In this document: positions 12,501 to 21,420 of the stretch, one piece after another
Layout of the letters: each line of letters begins with the position of its first letter
Position numbering within the stretch: the first letter of the stretch is position 1
NCBI GenBank assembly: GCA_921293015.1
Contig: OV121097.1
Span: 13,818,924-13,882,923 of the forward strand
Direction of reading: 5' to 3'
Origin: Phorcus lineatus
Taxonomy: Eukaryota > Mollusca > Gastropoda > Trochida > Trochidae
Length of the DNA stretch: 64,000 bases
Notes under the pieces: generated by a model
What the model was told of the DNA's origin: nothing
Seen by the model: the letters and a program-made list of their open reading frames with translations, nothing else
Database searches by the model: none
Position numbers and translations under genes: made by a program

Positions 12501-15500
12501 GTATATTTGTTAGTTGAACAACATAATTTAAAATATACTATATGTATTGATAGAATACCCACACATTTACAAAGAATTTATTTTAAGGTTAATCAACAAT
12601 GCCAAGTAAAGCCATAAGCTTGTATAGGATTTTCACCCTCTTAGAGCCGATAAATGGTAATATTTTTCATTCTTGTTAAATTTCACCAAGTGGGCGCCCT
12701 AATTTCAAATCAGTAATCAAATAAGGAGGCAGTACAAAAAAATGCGTTACAAGACACAAGAACAATGTATATTTATCACTATAGGTAAAACATATACAGG
12801 GAGGTTAATCAACAAACTCTGTAATTCTATTCACAATTCTATTTCAAATAAGGAGGCAATATATATGAAATGCGTTTATGATTTAATAGATCGTCTAAAG
12901 AACGGATGGCATTACACCTTTACACTTTGAACAATTATGACTCACGTAAAGTGCACATTTACAGGTAAAATGTGTACCGGGATGCTACTCAGCAAACTTT
13001 ATAGTTAACAAGGCGTTGTTACCTTTGAGAAAACAAAGGTACTGCATGATAGGGAAATTACTGTCAATAACATCCTGCTAAATAAGCGCATATGTATCCG
13101 CTTTCACTCCTTCCTTATACCCTGATCTTTCAAGCCAAAACACTTGTATCGCTAGCTATCTAACCAGACAATGAGACGACTCGGTTTCAGCAACAGCGGC
13201 ACAACCCGGATGGAAAATCCGTTGAGTTGAATATACATTTAGTAGTTACACGTTCCTTGAATAACGACATTTCATTGGCTGAAATAATAACAGGTGAACT
13301 AAGCCACGAATATCAAGCTCTTTTCAGACGTACGAGTGTTTTGGCTTGAAGGAGATCAGGGTATTAGGAAGGAGCGAGAGTGGATTCATTTACGCTGATT
13401 TAGCAAGATGTGTTAATAATTTATAAATCTCTAAAAGAACAGACCTTGTCTTCAGCACAGCCTCCAGTGTAGACAGTATCATTGTTGATGCCTGAGACCT
13501 TTGTTAGGTAGCATGGCTTTGGAAGACAAAATAAAGTATTGCAAAAAAGAGGTAAAATCATAATTCAAAGGAACATAGCTCTGTATTGAAAGGAGTGCAT
13601 TTTTGCACTTTTTATATTCATATAAAAAGTAGCCTTATTAGAGCATGTGTGTTATAAAATCACACGACGTTAAAGCAGTTGCAGTGTTAAATTAACTTTA
13701 CATGTACAGTTGTATGAAAGATAGCATAAAACAAAAGTTAAAATAATGATCAAATTCTTTGCGAGATATCCAGTTACTTTGATGACCATATACATGAATA
13801 ATCCAAACAGTTACGTACCGCAATATATGTAAATATAAATTCTTTTACTGATTAAAAGATCTACACTCCGTTATAATCATGGTACTTTATTTAGCTTCAA
13901 TGCTTTTCAAAACACCCATTACGATGATATTAATTCGAATTATTTCACATATTTAATCACAAATTGGAGTTTTTCCCGTTTTGAACCCATAATGACACCT
14001 TGAGTCAGAATTGAAACCAATAAAATTCTCATTATCTCTACATGCTCGAATGAATTTGTAAACTTTGTTTTTAAACATTTTCGAGATATTTAGAAAAGTG
14101 GGATGCTTTGTTTTGCATTTTACCAGACTATCAATGCTAAGTTTATCGGTATTATTGAACTTTAAATATTTTCGAACTTTTTTTCATAGATAAATTATGT
14201 CACGTTTTATCTATTGTTTTTGATATTTGAGTATATATATAAGTAAGGATATATTTTAAAAATGTTCAATATAAATGATACATTTTCTCATTTATAACCA
14301 AAAGCATATAAATCATAACTTTAAAAATCTCTAACTTCATTTCTCAAATATATATGAACTTCTTTAAGTTACCCCAGAGGTACACTTCTGAAGTTGGTTG
14401 CATTCAAGGATGCTTGTTCCATTGCAAGTGTGGCAATATAAGGATGTGGTTCCTGAGACAAATCGGTAATCAATCAATAAAGATAAATAGTTTTCTGAAA
14501 TGTCGAGAGATGAGTGGATTATCATATGTTAAAAAAAACATGTTCACGCATACAAAATTGTGAATTGGTCTTAGATGCGTGACATGGTAATTCTATAAAT
14601 GCTGGCCTTTATCAACGAGGTGCAAGTGTCATGATAAAAACAATTTGCAATTATTTGGTTCCAAAAGTTTGACCGAAAACATTATTTATACTTGTACATT
14701 GATAAACTAACAATTAGTCTTTTGGACTTAACTAAATCAGTATGAATATCAAGATTGACGATCCTAATTACCCTGCATTATGAGTTTCTTAGATTAGGTT
14801 AATCTTAATAAAACATGTCATCTAATGGTGGTTGCTACCGTAAACATATATGCAATATTACAATTCATACATGAGTTTAAATAGAAAATGAACGGAGGTT
14901 AGGTGATTTTACTGCCCCTTTGTTGACTCTATAGGCTGCTAAGACTTTCAATCTTTTAAAACTACATGATTGGATGAAGGTATTAATTAATATGTAACTC
15001 ATTAGGACGACATAATTTTAAGTACTGCTGACCCCTTACTTATTTTCACTTCCACTAGATAAATATGCGTTGGAATGGATATGTTTACCATTTCGATTTC
15101 AGTATACTATTGCTGACTCAGTTATAATGGCGAAAAGCTTGCTACATTGCGATGGTTAAACTGTATAATTCAGCTACATTTGAAATGTTTGTTCATTTAT
15201 TCCAATCCTTTTTATAGTTTTTTAAAAATTGTTATCGACTTTTATCGATGTCAATACACAGGTTTATAGGACATTCTTATCATCGCGTTACATGAAATTA
15301 TAGTCCTTACTACAATTTGTCAAGCTTTCATCTTTGACCACAAAAAGATGTTTCAATCATCTAAATTTTAATACAGGCTTTTCCCTATTTAGCATAACAT
15401 ATTTATTATCAAGATGATTTATTTGTGATAATCAATGAGTTTATTTATATAGAACTTTGCTAAATGTAATTTTGATTAAAATATCTTTTAGGGCAAATTT

Positions 15501-15648
15501 ATAAGATAATTGTCTTTTTCAACAGCAACTTCAAATAACTGATTCAACTTATATTCAACAAATTAGAAACATTTCTAACGACATTACTAAAGAAAATGCT
15601 TACTTGACAAACCGGAGAAAAACAGTGCAAAAAACAATGAGAACACAC
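5009..15648 (-). CDS. Multi-domain Ly6 / mucin-like extracellular protein (ten-exon model)
   Basis: My model joins, in transcript order, exons 15648-15604, 14452-14373, 13516-13445, 12239-12152, 11761-11667, 11585-11511, 10089-9954, 8809-8405, 7080-6942 and 5198-5009. Every junction has GT/AG borders. The summed length closes in frame on a stop, giving about 441 residues plus an unseen N-terminal start. The order is hydrophobic signal-like segment, Ly6 domain, Ly6 domain, Thr-rich mucin-like linker, longer cysteine-rich domain. Modules are separated by phase-1 introns, the classic arrangement for shuffled extracellular domains. No transmembrane segment or GPI signal follows the last domain, so secretion is likely. 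The function is unknown. The alternative is two genes, one ending after the second Ly6 domain and one starting with a mucin exon; matching phases cannot exclude that. Confidence 0.6.
5258..5325. mobile_element. Half-copy of the palindromic element at 1757-1850
   Basis: CCCGAGCGAAAGCGAG, then GATATTT and GGCACGAGTGTTGTTG, follow the order seen on the minus strand of the element at 1757-1850. Only one arm is present, so this is a truncated or diverged copy. Confidence 0.45.
5477..5880. mobile_element. Degenerate partial copy of the TA-flanked MITE
   Basis: The left end, CAGTCGCATCCCGAAGGTTT, resembles CAGCTGCATATCAAAAGTTT of the element at 43849-44444. Both hold TTGACCCCTGGTCACTTCA in the interior, followed by a GTTAACTGTT-like stretch. 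I cannot find the right terminal repeat. It lies in the last intron of the multi-Ly6 gene. Confidence 0.5.
6233..6930. repeat. 81-bp tandem satellite in an intron
   Basis: GTGACAAAAAGCC recurs at 6388, 6469, 6550 and 6631, and with one change at 6712, exactly 81 bp apart. The unit includes AAGAAATTCCTTAATCGG and TAACGTCCTACACATTCCG. Outer copies at both ends are shortened and diverged, about eight or nine in total. The array stops about 10 bases before the donor of the exon 7080-6942. Confidence 0.9.
7093..7240. repeat. 9-bp minisatellite (GAGTTATAT)n
   Basis: About 16 copies of a GAGTTATAT-like 9-mer run immediately upstream, on the minus strand, of the splice acceptor at 7082-7081. The Tyr/Asn/Ser-rich open frames across it follow from a unit divisible by three and are not genes. 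Confidence 0.9.
7241..7424. mobile_element. Palindromic MITE with ends ACCATATG...ATATAAACAATAA
   Basis: The left arm AAACCATATGTATAATATAA continues into ACAATAAAGAACTCGTGACT. The right arm is its near-perfect reverse complement and ends CCATATGGTTT. The arms are about 46 bp and diverge at a few positions; the total is about 184 bp. No coding capacity. Confidence 0.75.
8405..8809 (-). CDS. Thr-rich mucin-like linker exon
   Basis: This 405-base exon (135 codons, phase 1 to phase 1) starts GIGPLKISPEPKMVICPYS and then runs through about 110 residues dominated by Thr with Ser, Pro and Val, ending TTPPIPG. The acceptor is CTCAG at 8811-8810 and the donor is GTAATG. Such tracts are typically densely O-glycosylated, rigid extracellular stalks. 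The phase symmetry makes it a cassette that could be skipped or exchanged without breaking the frame. The Val-rich frame on the plus strand is its antisense shadow. Confidence 0.75.
9143..9246. mobile_element. 104-bp hairpin element AAATAATGACCGG
   Basis: AAATAATGACCGG at the left faces CCGGTCATTATTT at the right. An inner stem ATAATGGCAAAAAAACTC faces GAGTTTTTTTTGCCAT, with a further small CTCGAGGGC/GCCCGAG stem at the centre. It is a complete foldback MITE lying in an intron of the multi-Ly6 gene. Confidence 0.75.
9455..9524. repeat. (ATACAT)n microsatellite
   Basis: A near-perfect hexamer array. The His-Ile open frame across it is repeat-driven. Confidence 0.9.
9575..9770 (+). mobile_element. 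Possible second tRNA-related SINE
   Basis: CGTTAGCTCAAATGTTAAAG resembles an A-box region and GGTCCCAGTTTCGAATCTC a B box, about 30 bases apart as in tRNA-like heads. A non-tRNA body follows. It differs from the main SINE family here and I see only this one copy, so the call is tentative. Confidence 0.35.
9954..11761 (-). CDS. Second Ly6 domain of the multi-Ly6 gene (three exons)
   Basis: Exons 11761-11667, 11585-11511 and 10089-9954 have phases 1-0, 0-0 and 0-1. The first carries TCLSCERMTHAEYCNKVTFC, the second LCAADYFF and DLGCQAAN, the third LCQSCCEGDLCNMHLNC. The last matches the CC-x-x-D-L-CN ending of Ly6/uPAR domains. The hydrophobic stretch read straight after the third exon is intronic, since a GTAAGG donor precedes it; if that donor were unused, it could act as a GPI-type tail (see findings). 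Confidence 0.8.
10572..10799 (+). CDS. Small intact ORF inside a Ly6-gene intron, unrecognised
   Basis: This 74-codon single-exon frame starts with an excellent Kozak context (AAACATGGCC). It encodes a polar, balanced protein including GDSVHIDNKGTGTITAV and YYIDGVENEGRFEHSRL. Alternating short hydrophobic beta-like runs with conserved-looking glycines suggest a small SH3/Tudor-like barrel, but that is shape only, not homology I can name. GC content is higher than in the surrounding intron. An octamer-type ATGCAAAT lies about 130 bases upstream. It is antisense to the Ly6 gene, between the exons at 11511 and 10089. It may be a transposon-borne or retrocopied ORF rather than a host gene. Confidence 0.4.
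11097..11166. mobile_element. 70-bp palindrome sharing the ATATAAACAATA end
   Basis: ATATAAACAATA at the left faces TATTGTTTATATTG at the right, with an inner stem TGTATTAGGC facing GCCTAATACA. Its outer ends match those of the larger palindrome at 7241-7424. Confidence 0.55.
12152..14452 (-). CDS. First Ly6 domain of the multi-Ly6 gene (three exons)
   Basis: Exons 14452-14373, 13516-13445 and 12239-12152 have phases 1-0, 0-0 and 0-1, the same layout as the second domain. They encode YCHTCNGTSILECNQLQKC, then PCYLTKVSG and YTGGCAEDK, then ICDECCSNDLCNTKLCN. Two of the donors are GTCTGT, weaker than consensus, but the frame and cysteine pattern carry across both. The intron between the first two exons is short (856 bases); a MITE occupies part of the second. 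Confidence 0.8.
13072..13409. mobile_element. MITE of the CAGCGTA family, copy 2 (complete)
   Basis: The terminal repeats are about 65 bp: the left begins ATCCTGCTAAATAAGCGC and contains CTCCTTCCTTATACCCTGAT; the right is the inverted AGGGTATTAGGAAGGAGC ... TACGCTGATTTAGCAAGAT. This is the best-preserved of three copies. It lies in an intron of the multi-Ly6 gene. Confidence 0.8.
15604..15648 (-). CDS. Candidate signal-peptide exon of the multi-Ly6 gene
   Basis: A 45-base interval with acceptor CTTTCAG and donor GTAAGC encodes GVFSLFFALFFSGLS, a strongly hydrophobic stretch followed by small residues. It is phase 1 on both sides, which fits the phase-1 acceptor of the first Ly6 exon at 14452. 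No in-frame ATG lies inside it, so a short upstream exon must supply the start; the ATG at 15678 is in another frame. Confidence 0.4.
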
Positions 15649-15649
15649 C

Positions 15650-17240
15650 TGAAAGTATGATACAATCAAAATGGACATTTTAATCTGCAAATATACATGC
15701 ATCCAAATTGTTGTAATCATTTATTAGCCAAAATAGATTATCTTCTACAACTTACAAGCATAATGACATACAACATATTGTGGTGTTACATATGAATATA
15801 AATCGCATTAAAAGCTTCTTAAAAATGCCTTTTCCCCTTATCTTAGCACATAAGAGGGTCTAAAATAATCTGACATAGTTGAAAATAGCGGATAGCCATA
15901 CTTACTACTGTCCATGACTAGGCCATGCAATCGTTTGAGATAAAATTTGAGCTTCGAATATGCATAAGTGGGTCAGAAGGAAATTATTCAAAATATTCAT
16001 TCTGTTACATGTAATCATAATTTGTAAGCTTCAGTAAGAAACATTTAAAGCAAATCGAATATGATTAAGTGGTTTCATGTGTGAATGTGTGCCAAAATTT
16101 TCAGTCAAATTTTATAACAAAATTTGAAACTTGTTCTCATTTTGAGTAATTCGGTCAAGAACCTTTCAATTGAATTTTACCAAATATATGTTTTTTATAG
16201 TAAGACACATCAATATGGTATCCTATCGAATAATAAACATGATTTACACTCGGGAAACCTACATATACTTACATACATACAAAATGTACATACATACATA
16301 CATACATACAAACACACATATAAATATACATGTGTACGTATAGATATCTATATCCATAAATACATATAGATATACGTATAGATATCCATATACATACATT
16401 CAAACATACACATACATGTATACACACCCATAAACGTACATACATACCCATGAACGTACATTATACATATACGAATAGATCTTCATATGTAAATGTATAC
16501 ATATACATACAAATAAAATGAAATGAAAACATATACATATTAATATACATATTGATATACAAATACACATACATATACATCATCATCATCATCATCATCC
16601 AAATACTTGTATAGCGCCAATATCCATAATATGCCCAAAGGCGCTTGAGCTCTAAGATGTTGCTGACAGGAAATGTATACATATACAACTACCTATACAC
16701 ACATGTGCATCCAAAAGAGTACATTGACTGATTAACGTACATGTATCCAAGCGTAAAAGTCAACTGATTTTGATACCGTTTGGACATCATAACTTCAAAG
16801 CACTGATTTGTCCTCTGTCCATGTGTAACATAATCTTTATCAGAGATATAACATGTCTTTGGTGCATGATGAGAGAGGAAGGGTTCAATTTTCAGAATTT
16901 GAAGTTCATTTATTTTGGAGAAGGATTTTCCTTTTTAGATTTGTTAGAAAATTGAACTCACAAGTTTATAAGGTTTATAAGGTTAGTTTTGGACGTTGTG
17001 GATGGCTCATTTGAAGTTTTATAGGGAAAAATTAGTATCGTTTTTAATGTACTTCTAAAAGTGTTACATCGAATAGTGATGTACAACATTTGGCTATGTC
17101 ATTGTACATTCAATCATCACTTCTGGGGTTAAAACATAGCATTACCGGTTTTCTCTATGCTAAGATACCTTACAGACATCACAAATTACATGAAATGTGT
17201 GATAACATAAGCAGGTATATGAACGAAATATCGGTATACA
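15650..17240. other. Intergenic, microsatellite-rich
   Basis: AT-rich, with a long (ACAT/ATAC)n microsatellite tract at about 16259-16460 and a (CAT)n run at 16577-16599. The Cys/Tyr/Val-rich frames across them are repeat shadows. The promoter of the multi-Ly6 gene should lie here or just beyond, but I see no distinct TATA or initiator. Confidence 0.5.
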
Positions 17241-17241
17241 C

Positions 17242-17579
17242 CGTATTTCCTCGATTACAACCCGGGCCTCGAATGCAACCCGGGCCTCGAATATAACCCG
17301 GGGGATACGGGGGTGCTGAGCGAAATAGAACCCGGGCCTCGAATATAAACCGGGTCTCGAATATAACCTGGGGCTTACATGCCTTGTTTGATTTCCAGAT
17401 GGAAAGTTTTGAGATATAGAATGCCACTTTCACACTCTTGCAATAGATTTTGTAATGCCATTTCATGTCTGAAAAAAATAGAACCCGGCCTCAATTAGAA
17501 CCCGGGCCTCAATTAGAACCTGGGGGTTAAGGAGATGCTGAGTATAATAGAACCCCGGGGTTGTATTCGAGGAAATACG
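17242..17579. mobile_element. MITE with GTATTTCCTCG ends and CCCGGG-rich tandem core
   Basis: The left terminus CGTATTTCCTCGATTACAAC faces GTTGTATTCGAGGAAATACG on the right. Inside, a short motif like AACCCGGGCCTCGAATAT repeats about five times from the left, with AACCCGGGCCTCAATTAG variants on the right. It is non-coding and flanked by AT-rich DNA. I see no clear target duplication. Confidence 0.8.
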
Positions 17580-18540
17580 TTAGCTGTATTCGTTTATAAT
17601 TTTATTTTCTGTACAATATGGTTGCAAAGTCAATGGCTCTCTAATTCCTCAATTTTAGTTCACTTAAATACTTAAAACTCATACACAGTACTGCAGCCTT
17701 AAATGCTATTTTGATTTTAAGTGGTGATTATTTTACACTTTATCTTATGCACGTACTCATCTGCATATAGGTGATAAAAGTATGGATTTGACCTGCAATG
17801 TATGATTAAAGTGACACAGAGTATGTTTTATAGTTTTTAATGGGGCTAAAAATAGCATATGTCCTGAGTTCAAATCACCTGTTTTTACTTACATCTTTAT
17901 CTCTAAAATGTCAATTTTTAAATATTTTCTTGTTTACAATGTTGAAAGAAAAACAGCCATACAAATGTTAGGAAATCGAAATTCTTTGTCCAATTTAAAT
18001 GTATATTAGTTTAATGAGCTACTAAACACTGCCAATCAATATTCGTTTTTGTGTCTGCTGTAAATTAGTTTCAAATATTACGTTTGAGTCATTGGAGCGC
18101 CATTGGACGGTTTTCGATCACAAATCACGACGTTAACCTGTTTATTGTCCCTGTACTGAACTAATAAGCATCAGGATTCTTCTTTTCTGAAACAACCACT
18201 ATTTCTCCCTCGATGAAATAACACCACTTATGAAGTTTGACATATTTGACTCCAACTACATACTCTGTGGCGTACTCTCAGCGGTCTGATGCATTAAGTC
18301 TTTTTGTGACTTGATTAATGACAGCGAATGGGATTATTCGCGTTTTAAAAATGATTTTTTGTTCGATTTAAATTTATTGATTTTAATACCATCACTTTAC
18401 CGACTTAAATATCTGAAATGGGGTGTTTTACTATACAATTTTTGATATACTTGACAACTAGATTATGATATATACTTTAACACAGTTGTAGTTGAGTATA
18501 TGTACAAATGCGAGATCAAAATACTATGTAACCGTCTGGC

Positions 18541-18829
18541 AAGGGGCGGGATAGCGCACTGGTTAGCGCGTTTGGCTTCGAATCAAAATGTCCGGGGTTC
18601 GAATCCCGCCAGGGGCTCGCCAAGTACCTCTGCAGTAGAACTGTTCTACGTTCAGTTAAGGTTTTTGATGCAATGCCACACTAAATTTCAGCACAGTACC
18701 ACCAATGGTTCGCTAGTTTCAATGCATAGGCACAATAGCGTTGTGGCCTTCATAATACTAGCAGCCTTGATATAAATGAAATACCCCTGAGAGTAGCATT
18801 AAACCAAAAATTACCTCACCTCACCTCCC
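18541..18829 (+). mobile_element. tRNA-derived SINE, full-length reference copy
   Basis: The tRNA-like head begins GGGGCGGGATAGCGCACTGG (A-box region TAGCGCACTGGTTAGCGCG) and has the B box GGTTCGAATCC 40 bases on. The body (TTAAGGTTTTTGATGCAATG, AATTTCAGCACAGTACC) leads to the tail TTACCTCACCTCACCTCCC. It is the only copy here with a clear A box. RNA polymerase III internal promoters are expected for this class. Confidence 0.85.
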
Positions 18830-20900
18830 ATTCTGCAAAGGTAAAGAACGTTGAATTTAAATCAAAATCAAACGTTCTCATTTTAAGGCCATCAGGTTTG
18901 TCAACAGACTGGACTTCTAGTAACTGATTGAGTTTAACCGACATCTTCTACAAAATGAATAAAGAAACTTTTTCCATTATATAATTTTTTGGGAAATCAA
19001 AACTCAATGTTGCACAAGATCACCACTTAGCTTCCTCTCTTTTTGCCTCATGTATTTTGATAACGTTTCTAAATTACTGCGTTAGATTTTGTTTCTACAA
19101 GTGGCAAATGTAAAGGTTATTTCCAAATCTGTGTTGCCAAATACGTTTTCAACCCGTTTATAAACGAGTCATAATTGTATAAATGCCGGGGAAAAACGAC
19201 AATGCTACTCCTAGTTATCCAACTTGATTTTAAAAAATCACTCTGTTTAAAAAACATATAATGAATTTTTTTCTAAGTTGGCATTTACAGGATATTCATT
19301 TCCTCGATAAACACTTATTCGGCTTTTCTGGACCTAGAAGCTAGCTTAATTTAAAAAAAAAATTATATACCTTTATTAATATACTGAGAGTAACAAGAAA
19401 GTCTGAAAAAGCACTAGTTTCGCACAAAGGGTAATTGGAACCCGGGGATCCAATGAGAAATACGAATTTACCGAATGAGTAATTCCCATGTTAAGCCTGG
19501 TGTTTTCATAATAACACGAATTCAATATCAACGTACACTGCACCGAATGACCCCATCAGGAAAAGGTAACCCCGTAGTGCAAAGTCTTATTGTCACTTCT
19601 TAACCTTTTTCTTTCTTTCTTCTAAACTTTGCATGAAATTGCATAGGACGTGTGACCCAGTCCTTTCGCCTAACCAAGCGGGGGGTAGGGGTTTGTTTTC
19701 TTTTTTGTTGCGGCATTTCGGAGCTTGTAATGACCGCAAGCTGCACCAAGTGACTCCAGCCGTGACTGCGTACCGCTAAGAAAAGGTAAAGACTAAATCC
19801 TTTCGTACGAAGGTTCCCTCCTATGTGCCCTCGTCAATTTATCATTTTCCAAAACCTGTCTTTTGTGACGACTGAATATATTTGTGTCGCTATTGAAAGC
19901 TCCTTTGTCGTAGCTGTAACACAATTCTCTCCCTTGTTAATTATTAGTTATCTCCCTTGTATACGGCCATTGTTGAAGCTTATATTAATATGAAGGCGAC
20001 AGGCGAGGTATTAAATGAAACCCAACTAGTTGGCTATATCAATTTCGATATAAAATTGTCCACCTTTCTGTTCAATAGTTCATAAACCCGTGTGAAATTT
20101 GTTTCCGTATTGAGCGTTAGCACCGCCCCGCACAGTCATAAAGAAAGTCCTTATAGTATATGAAGAATGTATAATATATAAGAAAATTAATCACAGAAAT
20201 ATTTGCGGCAGAAGAATACAGTTAGGCCTCTGTTGACACTATCTATGTCTGTGCAAGTTTGGAACATTTCAAAAATGACTTTTGTGCCATGATATTCTAC
20301 TTATTTTACATATGCTTATACGGTAATTACAATACATATTTTCTGATGTGTGTTTAACGTAAGGGTTACTGCGAAATCCTTATTGACATAAAACTGAATA
20401 ATGCAATTGACAATTAATTAAGATTTTCATACTGAATCATTATCAATTATATGACTTGATATAAAATGAGATATTTTTGTTTTTAGTTTGAACTTTTTCA
20501 CGATTTATTTAGAAAAATGTAATAATGAAACATGATATATTTATTTAATTAAAACCTGATAAAATATCAATCATGGTAAAATTAACCCTATTTCTTGCTA
20601 GTGTCAAGTTTATGGATAGGTCCATGTAATCAGACATTGATGGACGTATGAAGAAATAATTCGTAAGGATGATGTATGACAATGAATCATTTGTTAATGC
20701 GTACCCGTGTTCTCTATAGAAATAGTTAACTCTCTAGCGAATCTAACTGCGAATTACTCGCGGTCTTCCACTCTTACATCATTGCGTAAAATTGCCCATT
20801 ACAACCAATATCAAACTATTACACGCTGTAATAAGTAACGCCAAGTTACGTAGGATTCGCTGTCTTGATAGAAGCATGGAATTTAAAGACTGGCTGGAAA
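18830..20900. other. Intergenic, nothing recognised
   Basis: AT-rich with a somewhat GC-richer patch at about 19400-19960. No exon with coherent splice sites, no terminal repeats and no RNA gene that I can support. Confidence 0.4.
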
Positions 20901-20939
20901 TGCTATAATAAATAAATTTTACGGAATGTAAGTTTTCGG

Positions 20940-21420
20940 AAACTAGCTTGATAGAGTCGATTGTCCCTGTAATGGCCGATTACATCCAGTTGACCAGCGC
21001 CGTACTGGTTTCAACGCCTGCTTCTGAAGAAAAGCAACGGACCAAGTGCGGCGCCTTGTCGTACGCACGTCGTGAAATCAAACAATTTCCTTCGTATATA
21101 CTCTCAAACCATCGGGAAAACGTGCTCATCTCTGAGCACCTTTTCAAACAACCTTTTCTGACTCAGTACATCGCATAATTCATCCTTATGTTACCAGTTT
21201 AGAACACAAGCGGTGCTAGGATGGAGGAGTCGCTTCAACGCCGTCCTATTGTTAACGTTGATCGCGCTGTGGGGAGCCTTTGTGAGCTCTCGGCGACGCT
21301 TGAGATTTTTGACACGCTGTAAAAGGCAGTTCCGTACAATGTTTTCAAGCGTTGAAAACAATGTGAAGAGTTTTTTGTTCGCTAAATGATTTGCTTTTCA
21401 CCCGACGGCTTATTGACTTC
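20940..21420 (+). other. GC-richer island with overlapping open frames
   Basis: Base composition rises sharply against the AT-rich flanks. One plus-strand frame is open for 76 codons from 20948. A second is open for about 85 codons from near 21143 and includes AVLLLTLIALWGAFVSS, a signal- or membrane-like run, but lacks a convenient ATG. I recognise neither. It could be a decayed transposon gene, an exon of an unseen gene or a CpG-type regulatory island. Confidence 0.3.

Noticed and set aside
15602-15678. ATG at 15678 as the start of the multi-Ly6 gene
   Set aside because: Its frame gives a less hydrophobic peptide and phase 0 at the donor, incompatible with the phase-1 acceptor of the first Ly6 exon.
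18541-18615. Possible functional tRNA gene
   Set aside because: A and B boxes are present, but the sequence runs directly into the SINE body shared with five other loci and lacks a clean cloverleaf end.
18500-18775. 91-codon ORF on the plus strand
   Set aside because: It is a reading of the SINE head and body, with no independent support.
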